From contig JAQUAC010000037.1 in assembly GCA_028687415.1 (NCBI GenBank), forward strand, positions 1 to 12,430: 12,430 nucleotides of DNA, read 5' to 3'. Position 1 is the first letter of the stretch, and each line of letters opens with the position of its first letter. The stretch is from Acidocella sp. Lineage in GTDB: Bacteria; Pseudomonadota; Alphaproteobacteria; Acetobacterales; Acetobacteraceae. A model generated the notes under the pieces. It searched no databases, had not been told where the DNA came from, and was given only the letters and a program-made list of their open reading frames with translations. Positions 1 through 10,389 of the stretch are shown here, piece by piece. Position numbers and translations under genes: made by a program.

Positions 1-395
1 CCGCCAAAGATTTTTAAAAGTTGCAGCGCCACGGGCTGCGCCGGAACGCGCACAGCCAGCGTGGGTAACCCCGCCCCGGCAAGTTGCGAGACGGGGCAAT
101 CTTCCCGCCGTGGCAGCACCAGGGTCAGCGGTCCCGGCCAAAATTTTTGCGCAAGTTTTTCCGCGAGCGGATTAGGGACCACATATCTGAATGCCGCCTC
201 CGCCGAGGCAAAATGGCAGATCAGCGGATTGAAGCTTGGCCGGCCCTTGGCCGCATAAATTGCCGCCACGGCCTCACCGTTACAGGCATCGGCGCCGAGG
301 CCGTAGACGGTCTCGGTCCCGAACGCGACAAGTTCCCCAGCACGCAGCAGCGCTGCCGCCCTGGCGATATCCTCGGGCGTCAGCCGCTCCGTCAT
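1..395 (-). CDS. Threonylcarbamoyl-AMP synthase (Sua5/TsaC/YrdC family), 3' end cut off by window edge
   Basis: The family condenses threonine, bicarbonate and ATP into threonylcarbamoyl-AMP, the first step of the t6A37 modification of ANN-decoding tRNAs, in the cytoplasm. About 131 residues are visible from ATG at 395, and the frame stays open to the left edge. Visible family motifs are TETVYGLGADA (about residues 28-38), the ATP-binding AAKGRPSFNPLICH (about 48-61), FWPGPLTLVL (about 86-95) and LAVRVPAQPVAL (about 113-124). The residue before TETVYGL is Gly where Pro is usual. The cut hides whether this is a short TsaC (about 190 aa) or a Sua5 with a C-terminal domain (over 300 aa). It starts 7 bases after the rbfA stop, so it is probably the next gene of that operon. 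Its codons include more AT-ending ones (TTA, CTT, AAA, TTT) than infB or nusA. The family call is firm; the subtype is not. Confidence 0.93.
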   Translation of the reverse strand, partial: MTERLTPEDIARAAALLRAGELVAFGTETVYGLGADACNGEAVAAIYAAKGRPSFNPLICHFASAEAAFRYVVPNPLAEKLAQKFWPGPLTLVLPRREDCPVSQLAGAGLPTLAVRVPAQPVALQLLKIFG

Positions 396-402
396 GCCCG
401 GC

Positions 403-796
403 TTATGCGTCCTGTTCCGGCTTCACGGGAGCAGCAATATCCCGCGCCACTTCCGGCTTATGAAGAAGCTGATTGATCTTCGTCGCCTGCTCCAGCGCCT
501 CGTCGGCCAGGAATTTCAGGTCCGGCACCACACGCAGCCCCAGCTTCGGCGCGATCTGCGCGCGTAGAAATGGCGAGACGCGCTTCAACGCCGGCAACAA
601 GGGCGTGATATCCTGGTGCCCGAGCACGGTGGCGAACACCGCCGCGTGCTTCAGGTCCGGGGACATGCGCACCTCGGAGATGGTGATGTGCGCCTTGGCC
701 AATGCCACGTCATGGAACTCCGTGCGCAGGAACACGTCAGCCAAAGCGTGACGTATTTCCTCCGCCACTCGCAGCTGGCGCTGCGAGGGCCCGGCC

Positions 797-822
<26 letters not shown>
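403..822 (-). CDS. rbfA: 30S ribosome-binding factor RbfA
   Basis: RbfA binds immature 30S subunits near the 5' end of 16S rRNA and is needed for late maturation and cold adaptation. The 139-residue product has the usual length. It has the alpha-type N-terminus [19 protein letters not shown] (residues 11-29), the KH-like core [18 protein letters not shown] (about 46-63) and the signature [20 protein letters not shown] (about 97-116). I chose ATG at 822 because the homologous region begins a few residues later. The frame also extends upstream to 885, but that stretch ([11 protein letters not shown]...) does not look like RbfA and lies inside infB. The chosen start overlaps the infB stop by 26 bases, and no strong Shine-Dalgarno is visible, so translation is probably coupled to infB. 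The next gene is a Sua5-type gene rather than the usual truB. Confidence 0.95.
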
Positions 823-3514
<2,692 letters not shown>

Positions 3515-3517
3515 GCC

Positions 3518-3558
3518 TAATCCGGTCCATTCACAGTCGTGGCCGGATTACGCCGGCC
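3518..3558 (-). promoter_or_regulatory. Two mutually exclusive hairpins in the ylxR-infB gap, one covering the infB ribosome site
   Basis: Read on the mRNA strand, structure A pairs GGCCGG (3558-3553) with CCGGCC (3546-3541) around a 6-base loop. Structure B pairs TAATCCGGCCA (3550-3540) with TGG-A-CCGGATTA (3529-3518). That gives 11 base pairs with one bulged A and a 10-base loop. The two share 3546-3541 and cannot coexist. Structure B contains the GGA just before the infB ATG, so it should lower IF-2 translation, while structure A would free it. The pairing is read directly from the sequence; the switching role is inference. A ribosome at the ylxR stop (3569-3571) would sit next to the left arm of A. 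Confidence 0.5.
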
Positions 3559-3568
3559 TCATTGGGCT

Positions 3569-4198
3569 CTACTGCCCGCTTAAAACTTTGTCCGCAACAC
3601 CTTCAAGGCGTCGCGCTTCGTTTTCAATCATTCCGGCCAAGCGCCCCGGTGCCAAAACGACATGCACCGTGTGCTCCCGCCCAAAAATTTTCCCCAATGC
3701 GGCAGCGGAAAGCACCGCCACCACGGGGACCATTCTATTCCCCACGAACCGCGCCCGTTCATCCGGGCTACCGTCCGTGGCTTGCACCACCAGCCCAGCC
3801 TTGCCGGCCTGCAGCCATTCCCGCGCTTTTTCGAAGCCGGAGATCGCCGCACCGCCGCGCCGTGTCAGACCCAGCAGTTCAGCAACGCGCCTTTCCAGCG
3901 CCGCCCTCACCACGCTCGCCAGATTTGGCGGCACGGTGAGCTGCATTTTGGCGGCGCGGGGGAAAACACCACGCCGAACAGCCAAGTCTATCACATCCGC
4001 GCTGGCACTCAACCACATTCCGCGCCCGGGCAGGGTTGCGCTGGCGTCGAACACCAGCTGCCGGTCCGGCCCGGCCACGAAACGCAGCATGGCCTCACGC
4101 GGCCCCTGCTGGCGCGTGACGAGGCAGCGCCGCAGCGGCCCCCGCTCCGGCTCGTCCTCCAGCTCGTCAGGGCTCGAATCAGGCAGCGTTGTTGTCAT
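3569..4198 (-). CDS. ylxR: YlxR-domain (DUF448) RNA-binding protein fused to an L7Ae-like domain
   Basis: YlxR-type proteins are small nucleic-acid-binding proteins commonly encoded between nusA and infB; their exact role is poorly defined. The 209-residue product has an acidic N-terminus (1-19), then a YlxR domain (about 20-90) with RRCLVTRQ (23-30), MLRFVAGPD (37-45) and [14 protein letters not shown] (56-69). A second part (about 95-185, [19 protein letters not shown] then [16 protein letters not shown]) looks like an L7Ae/L30e-type RNA-binding fold. This two-domain form is, to my knowledge, usual in alphaproteobacteria. The L7Ae assignment rests on pattern and position rather than a catalytic signature. 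The ATG at 4198 overlaps the nusA stop by 20 bases, indicating translational coupling. Confidence 0.9.
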   Translation of the reverse strand: MTTTLPDSSPDELEDEPERGPLRRCLVTRQQGPREAMLRFVAGPDRQLVFDASATLPGRGMWLSASADVIDLAVRRGVFPRAAKMQLTVPPNLASVVRAALERRVAELLGLTRRGGAAISGFEKAREWLQAGKAGLVVQATDGSPDERARFVGNRMVPVVAVLSAAALGKIFGREHTVHVVLAPGRLAGMIENEARRLEGVADKVLSGQ

Positions 4199-5696
4199 CT
4201 CCCTCGAACCAATGCGCGCGAGCAGCCATGATGATCTCGTTGGCCTGTTCCTCGTTCAGCACGTCGCTCCCGAGGATTTCCACCAGCTCGTCACCGGCCA
4301 GATCGGCCAGATCGTCAAGCGTCTTCACGCCCTTCTCGCCGAGCGCGATGAGATCCTTGGCGGACAGCGCCTCAACGGCGGCAACCTCATCGCTCACGCC
4401 CAGGGCCACGCGCTTCTCCTCCAGCTCGTTCGCCTGGCGGGCAAGCTGGGTCTCGGCGCGGCGGTGCAACTCGGCGGCCACGTTCTCGTCGAAGCCCTCG
4501 ATCTCTGCCAGCTCCTCTTCCGGGGTCAGCGCCAGATCCTCAATGGTCTCGAAGCCTTCCTGCACCAGCAGACCGGCGATCATGTCGTCCACGTCCAAAC
4601 CTTCCACGAAGAGCCCGGTCTTGCGGCGGAACTCCTCCTGGCGGCGCTCGGATTCCTCGGCCTCGGTCAGGATGTCGATATCCCAGCGCGTAAGCTGCGA
4701 GGCGAGGCGCACGTTCTGGCCGCGACGGCCAATGGCGAGCGAAAGCTGGCTGTCCGGCACCACGACTTCAACGCGGCCGGCTTCCTCATCCATCACCACC
4801 TTGGAGACTTCCGCCGGGGCCAGCGCGTTCACCACGAAGGTGGCGACGTTCGGCGACCAGGGAATGATGTCGATCTTCTCGCCCTGCAGCTCGGCCACCA
4901 CCGCCTGCACGCGCGAACCGCGCATACCCACGCAGGCGCCGACCGGGTCGATCGACTGATCGCGCGAGATCACGGCCATCTTGGCACGCGAACCGGGGTC
5001 GCGGGAGACGGCCTTGATCTCGATGATGCCATCATAGATTTCCGGCACTTCCTGCGCGAACAGCTTGGCCAAAAAGCCGGGATGCGTGCGGGAGAGGAAG
5101 ATTTGCGGGCCGCGCGGCTCCTCGCGCACATCATAGATGAAGGCGCGGACGCGATCGCCATTGCGCAAATTCTCGCGCGGGATGGTTTCGTCGCGGCGCA
5201 GCAGCGCCTCGGCGCGGCCGAGATCGACCATCAGGTTGCCGTACTCGGTGCGCTTGACCACGCCGTTGATGATCTCGCCGACGCGGTCCTTGAACTCGTT
5301 GAACTGCTTGGCGCGCTCATACTCACGCACGCGCTGCACGATCACCTGCTTGGCGGTCTGCGCGGCGATACGGCCGAAATCGATCGGCGGCAGAGGGTCG
5401 ACGATGAAATCACCGACATTCTTCTCGGGCGCGAACTTCTTGGCGATGGCGACGGGGATCTGCGTCTCCTCGTTCTCCACGGTCTCGACGATCTCGGTCC
5501 AGCGGGAGAGGCGCACATCGCCGGTCTTGCGGTCGATGACAGCGCGGATGTCCTTCTCGTGCCCGTATTTGGCGCGGCCGGCTTTCTGAATCGCCTGCTC
5601 CATCGCCTCCAGCACGTCATCGCGCTCGATCTGTTTTTCGCGCGCCACTGCATCGGCGACGAGCAGCAATTCCGGGCGGTTAACTGCGGTATCCAT
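4179..5696 (-). CDS. nusA: Transcription termination/antitermination factor NusA
   Basis: NusA binds RNA polymerase and nascent RNA, promotes pausing and hairpin termination, and takes part in rRNA antitermination. The 505-residue product shows the complete domain order: RNA-polymerase-binding N-terminal domain (1-130), S1 (about 135-205, with [22 protein letters not shown]), KH1 (about 235-300, with [14 protein letters not shown] at 257-270), KH2 (about 305-345, with [15 protein letters not shown] at 321-335), and two acidic C-terminal repeats (about 365-420 and 440-495). The repeats are the type that contact the alpha-subunit CTD in E. coli. The start is ATG at 5696, preceded by a good ribosome site (AGAGGA, 5707-5702) that overlaps the rimP stop codon. 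It lies 9 bases after rimP. In E. coli NusA represses its own operon through leader terminators, which makes the terminator ahead of rimP relevant. Confidence 0.99.
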   Translation of the reverse strand: MDTAVNRPELLLVADAVAREKQIERDDVLEAMEQAIQKAGRAKYGHEKDIRAVIDRKTGDVRLSRWTEIVETVENEETQIPVAIAKKFAPEKNVGDFIVDPLPPIDFGRIAAQTAKQVIVQRVREYERAKQFNEFKDRVGEIINGVVKRTEYGNLMVDLGRAEALLRRDETIPRENLRNGDRVRAFIYDVREEPRGPQIFLSRTHPGFLAKLFAQEVPEIYDGIIEIKAVSRDPGSRAKMAVISRDQSIDPVGACVGMRGSRVQAVVAELQGEKIDIIPWSPNVATFVVNALAPAEVSKVVMDEEAGRVEVVVPDSQLSLAIGRRGQNVRLASQLTRWDIDILTEAEESERRQEEFRRKTGLFVEGLDVDDMIAGLLVQEGFETIEDLALTPEEELAEIEGFDENVAAELHRRAETQLARQANELEEKRVALGVSDEVAAVEALSAKDLIALGEKGVKTLDDLADLAGDELVEILGSDVLNEEQANEIIMAARAHWFEGDDNNAA

Positions 5697-5705
5697 GAGA
5701 ATCCT

Positions 5706-6230
5706 CTAGTTGGTCACAGTAGGTTGAGTCGTGAAGGCGATCAGCGCATCGGTGAGCACGAGCTTCGCCTTGCGGATATCGGCGCGCTTCAGCTCAACGA
5801 TGTCACCATTTTCCAGCTTCAGGCGCACGAGATCGGTATCAGCATCCACCAGCGCGCCGGTGAAGCGCTTGCGCCCGCCCGGCCCTGGGAAATGCAGTTC
5901 GATTTTGGCGTCGAACCCGGCATAGCGGACAAAATCCTTCGTGCGGGTCAGCGGGCGGTCGATCCCGGCGGAAGAAACTTCCAGCGTCCAGGCGGTGGAG
6001 ATCGGGTCTTCCACGTCCAGCACGGCGGAGAGCAGATGGCTCACGGCCTCGCAATCCTCCAACCGGAAGGCGGTGCCGTCGGCACGGTCGGCCATGATCT
6101 GCACGGTAGGCATCTCCGTGCCGATCACCTGCACGCGCACCAGCTCATAGCCCTGGGCTTCCAGCGGCTCAGCGATGATGTCGGCGATACGGCCTTCAAG
6201 GCCTGTATGGATGGGTCGGTTCTCAGTCAC
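5706..6230 (-). CDS. rimP: Ribosome maturation factor RimP
   Basis: RimP acts in early 30S assembly and is the usual first gene of the nusA-infB operon. The 174-residue product carries the N-terminal alpha/beta domain ([20 protein letters not shown], about 10-29), the junction motif [18 protein letters not shown] (about 83-100; the usual motif is SSPGIDRPL, so Ala replaces Pro), and a C-terminal SH3-like barrel ([20 protein letters not shown], about 121-140) ending in [13 protein letters not shown]. The start is GTG at 6230. No in-frame ATG lies before about residue 40, which would delete the conserved N-terminus. No ribosome site sits at the normal distance; the nearest GGA is about 12 bases upstream. 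An intrinsic terminator ends only 15 bases before the start codon, so expression is likely attenuated. Confidence 0.97.
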   Translation of the reverse strand: MTENRPIHTGLEGRIADIIAEPLEAQGYELVRVQVIGTEMPTVQIMADRADGTAFRLEDCEAVSHLLSAVLDVEDPISTAWTLEVSSAGIDRPLTRTKDFVRYAGFDAKIELHFPGPGGRKRFTGALVDADTDLVRLKLENGDIVELKRADIRKAKLVLTDALIAFTTQPTVTN

Positions 6231-6245
6231 GGGTGCGAAAAATCC

Positions 6246-6275
6246 AATAAAAAAGGCGGCCTGTTTAGGGCCACC
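6246..6275 (-). terminator. Intrinsic terminator directly ahead of rimP (possible attenuator)
   Basis: On the minus strand GGTGGCC (6275-6269) pairs with GGCCGCC (6261-6255) around a 7-base loop, with one G-U pair, followed by six T residues (6254-6249). It can end transcripts coming from the GSCFA gene. Its T-run stops 15 bases before the rimP GTG, so any rimP promoter must lie upstream and its transcript must pass through this hairpin. A competing hairpin (6290-6274: CCC-GC, loop, GC-A-GGG) would use two bases of the left arm and could act as antiterminator. That part is inference. Confidence 0.8.
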
Positions 6276-6304
6276 CTGCGGAAAAGCGGGTTTTGTTGAG
6301 CGCC

Positions 6305-6333
6305 TGTGTACGCTTTCCCCACCGAAACGGCAA
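6305..6333 (-). promoter_or_regulatory. Candidate promoter of the rimP-nusA-infB operon
   Basis: On the minus strand TTGCCG (6333-6328) is followed after 17 bases by TACACA (6310-6305), a partial match to a vegetative promoter (4/6 and 3/6). Initiation would fall near 6298, giving a leader of about 68 bases that contains the terminator and its possible competitor. It fits the space between the GSCFA stop and the terminator, but the -10 box is weak. Confidence 0.3.
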
Positions 6334-6352
6334 GGGGTTTTTCAGCCGCACC

Positions 6353-7411
6353 TCAGCCCTGGTCCAGCGCGATCTCGTCGCAATGCACTTGCATAGCCGC
6401 CTCCATCTGCGGCTCATAGTCGGAGGCGGGCGGCGGGGGCGGCGCCGGTGCGCCCGCCTGCGTGGAGAAGCCGGTAACGAAGCAACGCATGACATGCGAG
6501 ACCCCCGGCGCAACAACGGAACGGCGGTCGGCGGCGAAATACGTGCCGGCATCGTAGCGCCCGGTGATGATTTCATAGGCCGGAAAATAGGCCACGCCTG
6601 GCAGCGTCTGCGTCACCATCTCGGCCGCCACGCGTAGCACGGCCTTGGAATAGGCGGTGGCAACCAGCACATGCGTCCCCTCCCGCGCGGTTGCCACCAG
6701 CGGCACGGGCGAGACGGTGAGGATCACCCGCGCCCTTGGGTTGACGCTCCGCAGCGCGCCGATGAACGCGACCATGTCCTCCGCCACCTCGCCCACGGTA
6801 AAATTGTGGAACTCATGCCGCGCGGGGTTGAATTCGCCGCCCGCCACGCCGGGGCAGAGCGGGAATACCGCTCCATCCACCCGCGAGACCCAGGCCTCCG
6901 TAAGGCCGAGGGTGAACACGAACACGTCCAGCGCCTCGAACGCCCGGCGGATGGCGGCGAAATGCCGGGCGCGATCAAGTTTGTACTCGCGCTGAGAGAG
7001 GAAGCCGCCGGGCTGGATTTGCGGGCGGAACGGGTCGATCCAGCAATTCTCCCCGCCCCACATATCCTCCACGGGGTAGAAATTGCCGTAGGCGCGGTGG
7101 AATAGCTGCAGTAGCTGCCGGGCAGTGTAGACATTGCCCCAGCGCGCGGAGAACACGCCGTAATTGAATGCCCGCGCCTGTTCCTGTGTGGCCAGCGGGT
7201 GGGCGGGCTCGGTGATGAGATAGTTGAAATTAAGCCCTTGCAGCGTGGGGCCTATATGCTGGGCGAAGCAACTACCCGCTGTAACCACCGCATCGGCTGG
7301 GGAGATGAGGAAGGGCGGTGCTACCACCGGGTCCACCGCCTCCGGCGGCAGGGTGGCCACGGCGCGGCGCCAGAAGGCGGTGTCTGGCAGGGTCTGGTAT
7401 GGATTGCTCAT
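6353..7411 (-). CDS. GSCFA-domain protein (SGNH-like), substrate unknown
   Basis: GSCFA-domain proteins are predicted SGNH-fold hydrolase or acyltransferase relatives of largely unknown substrate, sometimes found near surface polysaccharide genes. The 352-residue product has the naming motif GSCFA at 46-50, with Ser47 the expected nucleophile, within VVTAGSCFAQHIGPTL. Other blocks typical of the family are ARWGNVYTARQLLQLF (89-104), VFTLGLTEAWVSRVDG (165-180), VILTVSPVPLVAT (229-241), AYSKAVLR (253-260), YFPAYEII (275-282) and a possible catalytic His in PGVSHVM (302-308). A proline run (APAPPPPPAS, 321-330) precedes a short C-terminal tail. I see no signal peptide or membrane helix, so it is probably cytoplasmic. 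The ATG overlaps the stop of the upstream SGNH gene in an ATGA, so the two are translationally coupled. The intrinsic terminator at 6246-6275 lies about 80 bases after the stop. Confidence 0.88.
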   Translation of the reverse strand: MSNPYQTLPDTAFWRRAVATLPPEAVDPVVAPPFLISPADAVVTAGSCFAQHIGPTLQGLNFNYLITEPAHPLATQEQARAFNYGVFSARWGNVYTARQLLQLFHRAYGNFYPVEDMWGGENCWIDPFRPQIQPGGFLSQREYKLDRARHFAAIRRAFEALDVFVFTLGLTEAWVSRVDGAVFPLCPGVAGGEFNPARHEFHNFTVGEVAEDMVAFIGALRSVNPRARVILTVSPVPLVATAREGTHVLVATAYSKAVLRVAAEMVTQTLPGVAYFPAYEIITGRYDAGTYFAADRRSVVAPGVSHVMRCFVTGFSTQAGAPAPPPPPASDYEPQMEAAMQVHCDEIALDQG

Positions 7412-8118
7412 GCCGCCAGCAGGCTCCCAATGACATGTCGCCCATACAGCGCGTTGCCGTGCGTCGGGTCAGGGTTCCAGGCTTCCGGCCGCATCATCCC
7501 CTGCTCATCCCGCATTGCCTCCGGCGCGGGCAGGAATTCCACCCCTATACGCGCGCATTCCCGTGCATACAGCTCTGAATGCAAGCGCCAGAGCTTGTAA
7601 CGCAGCAGCGCCGGGGAGACGCCACGCTCTTCGATCATCTCCCGGAAAACGCCGGGATGCGCGCGGATATGCGCCTCGGACGGGATGGGCGGTGGGGATT
7701 CCACATGCACGAGCCGCCCCGGCACCGCCGCGCGATACAGCGCCAGCACCGCCAGATGCGGCGCCACGCGCTGCGCCAGATGTGCCAGCAGCAGCCCGGC
7801 GGGGAGGATTTCCGCGGTCTCGTCCACCGGCAGGTCCGGCGCCTCCGGCAGCACGAAGTCAAACCGCCGCGGATGGTTCAGCATGCCGATAATGGAATGA
7901 TCATTGCCGCCGAGTAGCGAGACATGCAGCCCGGCCCTGGCCGCGTGGATTTTTTCCAGAATAGCGGGGTGCAACCCTTCATCGCTCAGCGGCGGCTGGT
8001 ATTCCGGGTTGTTGAGCAGAACGAAATCCATGCTCACACCCGGCTCACCCCGGTGAAAGGCCTTCGCCAGCGCGGTGATGTGGCTATGGCCAAGAACGAG
8101 AATTTTCAGTGGCGCCAT
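7408..8118 (-). CDS. Small SGNH/GDSL hydrolase-like protein
   Basis: The 236-residue product shows the landmarks of an SGNH hydrolase: block I ILVLGHSH (6-13, Ser12 the likely nucleophile), a block III-type SLLGGNDH (67-74, Asn72) and block V DPTH (217-220, Asp217 and His220). This suggests an esterase or acyl hydrolase; the substrate is unknown. I chose ATG at 8118 because block I starts at residue 6. The frame is open to 8259, but the added 47 residues ([11 protein letters not shown]...) are basic, unlike any domain, and cross the glnA terminator. No signal peptide is visible. The stop overlaps the GSCFA start by 4 bases, so two different SGNH-fold proteins are made from one message. The start lies only 33 bases beyond the glnA terminator T-run, with no clear Shine-Dalgarno. 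Confidence 0.85.
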   Translation of the reverse strand: MAPLKILVLGHSHITALAKAFHRGEPGVSMDFVLLNNPEYQPPLSDEGLHPAILEKIHAARAGLHVSLLGGNDHSIIGMLNHPRRFDFVLPEAPDLPVDETAEILPAGLLLAHLAQRVAPHLAVLALYRAAVPGRLVHVESPPPIPSEAHIRAHPGVFREMIEERGVSPALLRYKLWRLHSELYARECARIGVEFLPAPEAMRDEQGMMRPEAWNPDPTHGNALYGRHVIGSLLAA

Positions 8119-8125
8119 GCCGCTC

Positions 8126-8153
8126 TGTGTAGCCGGTTTGCGGCACCGCGCAA
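8126..8153 (-). promoter_or_regulatory. Weak candidate promoter for the SGNH-GSCFA pair
   Basis: On the minus strand TTGCGC (8153-8148) and TACACA (8131-8126) are 16 bases apart. The first box begins inside the T-run of the glnA terminator. Initiation would fall at or beside the ATG at 8118, implying a leaderless message. Both boxes are poor matches, so this is a suggestion only. Confidence 0.2.
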
Positions 8154-8181
8154 AAAGAAACGGCGCCTTGCGGCGCCGTTT
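8151..8181 (-). terminator. Strong intrinsic terminator of glnA
   Basis: On the minus strand AAACGGCGCC (8181-8172) pairs perfectly with GGCGCCGTTT (8167-8158) around a GCAA tetraloop, followed by CTTTTTG. Ten uninterrupted base pairs plus a T-run starting 16 bases after the glnA stop make this a textbook Rho-independent terminator. It ends the glnB-glnA transcript before the SGNH gene. Confidence 0.93.
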
Positions 8182-8197
8182 CCCGTAAAACCCGTTT

Positions 8198-9628
8198 TTA
8201 AGCGGAGTAGTACATCTCGAACTCGACCGGGTGCGGGGTGTGCTCGAAGCGATACACATCCTTCCACTTCAGCTCGATGTAGCTCTCGATCTGCTCCTTG
8301 GAGAACACGTCGCCCTGCAGCAGGAACTCGTGATCGGCTTCCAGGGATTGCAGCGCCTCGCGCAGCGAGCCGCAGACCGTCGGGATGCCTTTCAGCTCTT
8401 CCGGCGGCAGGTCGTACAGATCCTTGTCCATCGGGTCGCCCGGGTGGATCTTGTTCTTGATGCCGTCCAGACCCGCCATCGCCAGAGCGGCGAAGGAGAG
8501 GTACGGGTTGGCCGTCGGGTCGGGGAAGCGCACTTCCACGCGCTTGGCCTTCGGGCTCGTCGTGTACGGAATACGGCAGGAGGCCGAACGGTTGCGGGCG
8601 GAATAGGCCAGCAGCACGGGAGCCTCGAAGCCCGGGATCAAACGCTTGTAGCTGTTCGTCGAGGGGTTCGTGAACGCGTTGATCGCCTTCGCGTGCTTGA
8701 TGACGCCACCGATGAAGTACAGGCAGGTCTCGGACAGGTCCGCATAGCCGTTACCGGCGAAGAGCGGCTTGCCGTTCTTCCAGATCGAGGCGTGCGTGTG
8801 CATGCCCGAGCCGTTATCGCCATAGATCGGCTTCGGCATGAAGGTCGCGGTCTTGCCGTAGGAATGGGCGACGTTGTGGACGCAGTACTTATAGATCTGC
8901 ATCTGGTCGGCCATCGTGGTCAGCGAGTTGAACCGGGTGCCCAGCTCGTGCTGGCTCTGCGCCACCTCGTGGTGATGCTTCTCGATCGGCAGGCCCATCT
9001 CGCCCATCACCGAGAGCATCTCGGCGCGCAGGTCGGAATCGCCATCCACGGGGGGAACCGGGAAGTAGCCGCCCTTGACCGACGGGCGATGGCCCATATT
9101 ACCTTCCGGGTAGTCCTTCATCGAGGAGCCGGGGCCTTCGATGGAGTCCAGCTGATACATGCCGAAATTGCCGCCGGTGCCGAACTTCACTGAGTCGAAG
9201 ATGAAGAACTCAGCCTCGGCGCCGATCAGGATGGTGTCACCGATACCGGTGGACTTCAGGTAGGCCTCGACCTTCTTGGCGGTCGAGCGCGGGTCACGGG
9301 CATAACCCTGGCCGGTGGCGGGCTCGATGATGTCGCAGAACAGAATCAGGCTCGGCTTGGCGGCGAACGGGTCCATAACCGCGCTGGCTAGGTCCGGCTG
9401 CAGGATCATGTCGGACTCGTTGATCGCCTTCCAGCCGGCGATGGAGGAGCCGTCGAACATGAAGCCGTCCTTCAGCGAGTCGGCGTCGACGGTCGAGATA
9501 TGCTGCGCCGTGTGCTGCCACTTGCCCTTCGGGTCGGTGAAGCGCAGATCGACGTATTCGACCCCGTTCTCCTTGATTAGATTGAGAACTTTCGCGACGG
9601 CGTCGTCGCCTTCGGCCTTCTTAGCCAT
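8198..9628 (-). CDS. glnA: Glutamine synthetase type I
   Basis: It makes glutamine from glutamate, ammonium and ATP in the cytoplasm as a dodecamer, the main route of ammonium assimilation. The 476-residue product has the GSI landmarks: [11 protein letters not shown] (57-67), metal/glutamate-binding [10 protein letters not shown] (136-145), the ATP site [14 protein letters not shown] (266-279), [17 protein letters not shown] (321-337), and [10 protein letters not shown] (345-354). Tyr405 in [11 protein letters not shown] matches the tyrosine adenylylated by GlnE in GSI-beta enzymes, so PII/GlnE control is expected. The start is ATG at 9628, with GGGGA about 7 bases upstream. The frame extends to 9682, but the extra 18 residues are not part of the family. 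It lies 122 bases after glnB, probably in one operon driven by the sigma-54 promoter upstream of glnB, and ends at a strong terminator. Confidence 0.99.
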   Translation of the reverse strand: MAKKAEGDDAVAKVLNLIKENGVEYVDLRFTDPKGKWQHTAQHISTVDADSLKDGFMFDGSSIAGWKAINESDMILQPDLASAVMDPFAAKPSLILFCDIIEPATGQGYARDPRSTAKKVEAYLKSTGIGDTILIGAEAEFFIFDSVKFGTGGNFGMYQLDSIEGPGSSMKDYPEGNMGHRPSVKGGYFPVPPVDGDSDLRAEMLSVMGEMGLPIEKHHHEVAQSQHELGTRFNSLTTMADQMQIYKYCVHNVAHSYGKTATFMPKPIYGDNGSGMHTHASIWKNGKPLFAGNGYADLSETCLYFIGGVIKHAKAINAFTNPSTNSYKRLIPGFEAPVLLAYSARNRSASCRIPYTTSPKAKRVEVRFPDPTANPYLSFAALAMAGLDGIKNKIHPGDPMDKDLYDLPPEELKGIPTVCGSLREALQSLEADHEFLLQGDVFSKEQIESYIELKWKDVYRFEHTPHPVEFEMYYSA

Positions 9629-9689
9629 GGTAATTCCCCGTTGAATATAAAAATGCCCGTACACCCGGCGGGAGAGCACCATGCGCCCC

Positions 9690-9748
9690 CGCCACGCAAA
9701 GCGCGGCGCCCGGCATGTTAACCATGCACGGCCACCGCGACAATGGCC
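9690..9748 (-). promoter_or_regulatory. Cluster of three hairpins in the glnB-glnA gap
   Basis: Three consecutive stem-loops lie on the minus strand. GGCCA/TGGCC (9748-9744 and 9734-9730) has a 9-base loop. GCATG/CATGC (9727-9723 and 9717-9713) has a 5-base loop. CGCCGCGC/GCGTGGCG (9708-9701 and 9697-9690) has a TTT loop and eight pairs including one G-U. None is followed by a T-run, so they are not simple terminators. They could set the glnB:glnA ratio through RNA processing, stability or partial Rho-dependent termination. The structures are seen in the sequence; the role is inferred. Confidence 0.4.
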
Positions 9749-9750
9749 GC

Positions 9751-10278
<528 letters not shown>

Positions 10279-10333
10279 TTAAGCCTTTACTTTGCCCACC
10301 GGGCGGCCGTGAATGCCTAAAATTTCAGCAAAC

Positions 10334-10363
10334 TTGCCGCCAACGCCGTGAGCAGATTATACT
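10334..10363 (+). promoter_or_regulatory. Vegetative-type promoter of the aminotransferase gene
   Basis: TTGCCG (10334-10339) and TATACT (10358-10363, 5/6 match) are separated by 18 bases. Initiation would fall near 10370, followed by the ribosome site at 10377 and the GTG at 10390. It diverges from the glnB sigma-54 promoter; about 100 bases lie between the two elements, in which I see only AT-rich stretches and no clear operator. Confidence 0.6.
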
Positions 10364-10376
10364 CTAGTGGCCTTGT

Positions 10377-10381
10377 AAGGA
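10377..10381 (+). promoter_or_regulatory. Ribosome binding site that fixes the aminotransferase GTG start
   Basis: AAGGA lies 8 bases before the GTG at 10390. The earlier in-frame GTG at 10348 has no such site and falls between the -35 and -10 boxes, so it would not be on the transcript. Confidence 0.75.
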
Positions 10382-10389
10382 ATTTGCCC

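Noticed and set aside
6317..6342. Plus-strand hairpin CCCC-A-CCG/CGG-CAA-GGGG followed by TTTTT, resembling a terminator
   Set aside because: The stem is interrupted, and no plus-strand gene precedes it; it overlaps the candidate rimP promoter. It could stop antisense transcription, but nothing supports that.
8119..8259. Longer start for the SGNH gene (283 residues)
   Set aside because: The extension crosses the glnA terminator and the end of glnA, and the SGNH block I begins right after the ATG at 8118.
9644..9649. TATATT on the minus strand just before glnA as a glnA-specific -10 box
   Set aside because: No -35 box lies 16-18 bases upstream, and the start site would leave a leader of about nine bases containing the ribosome site.
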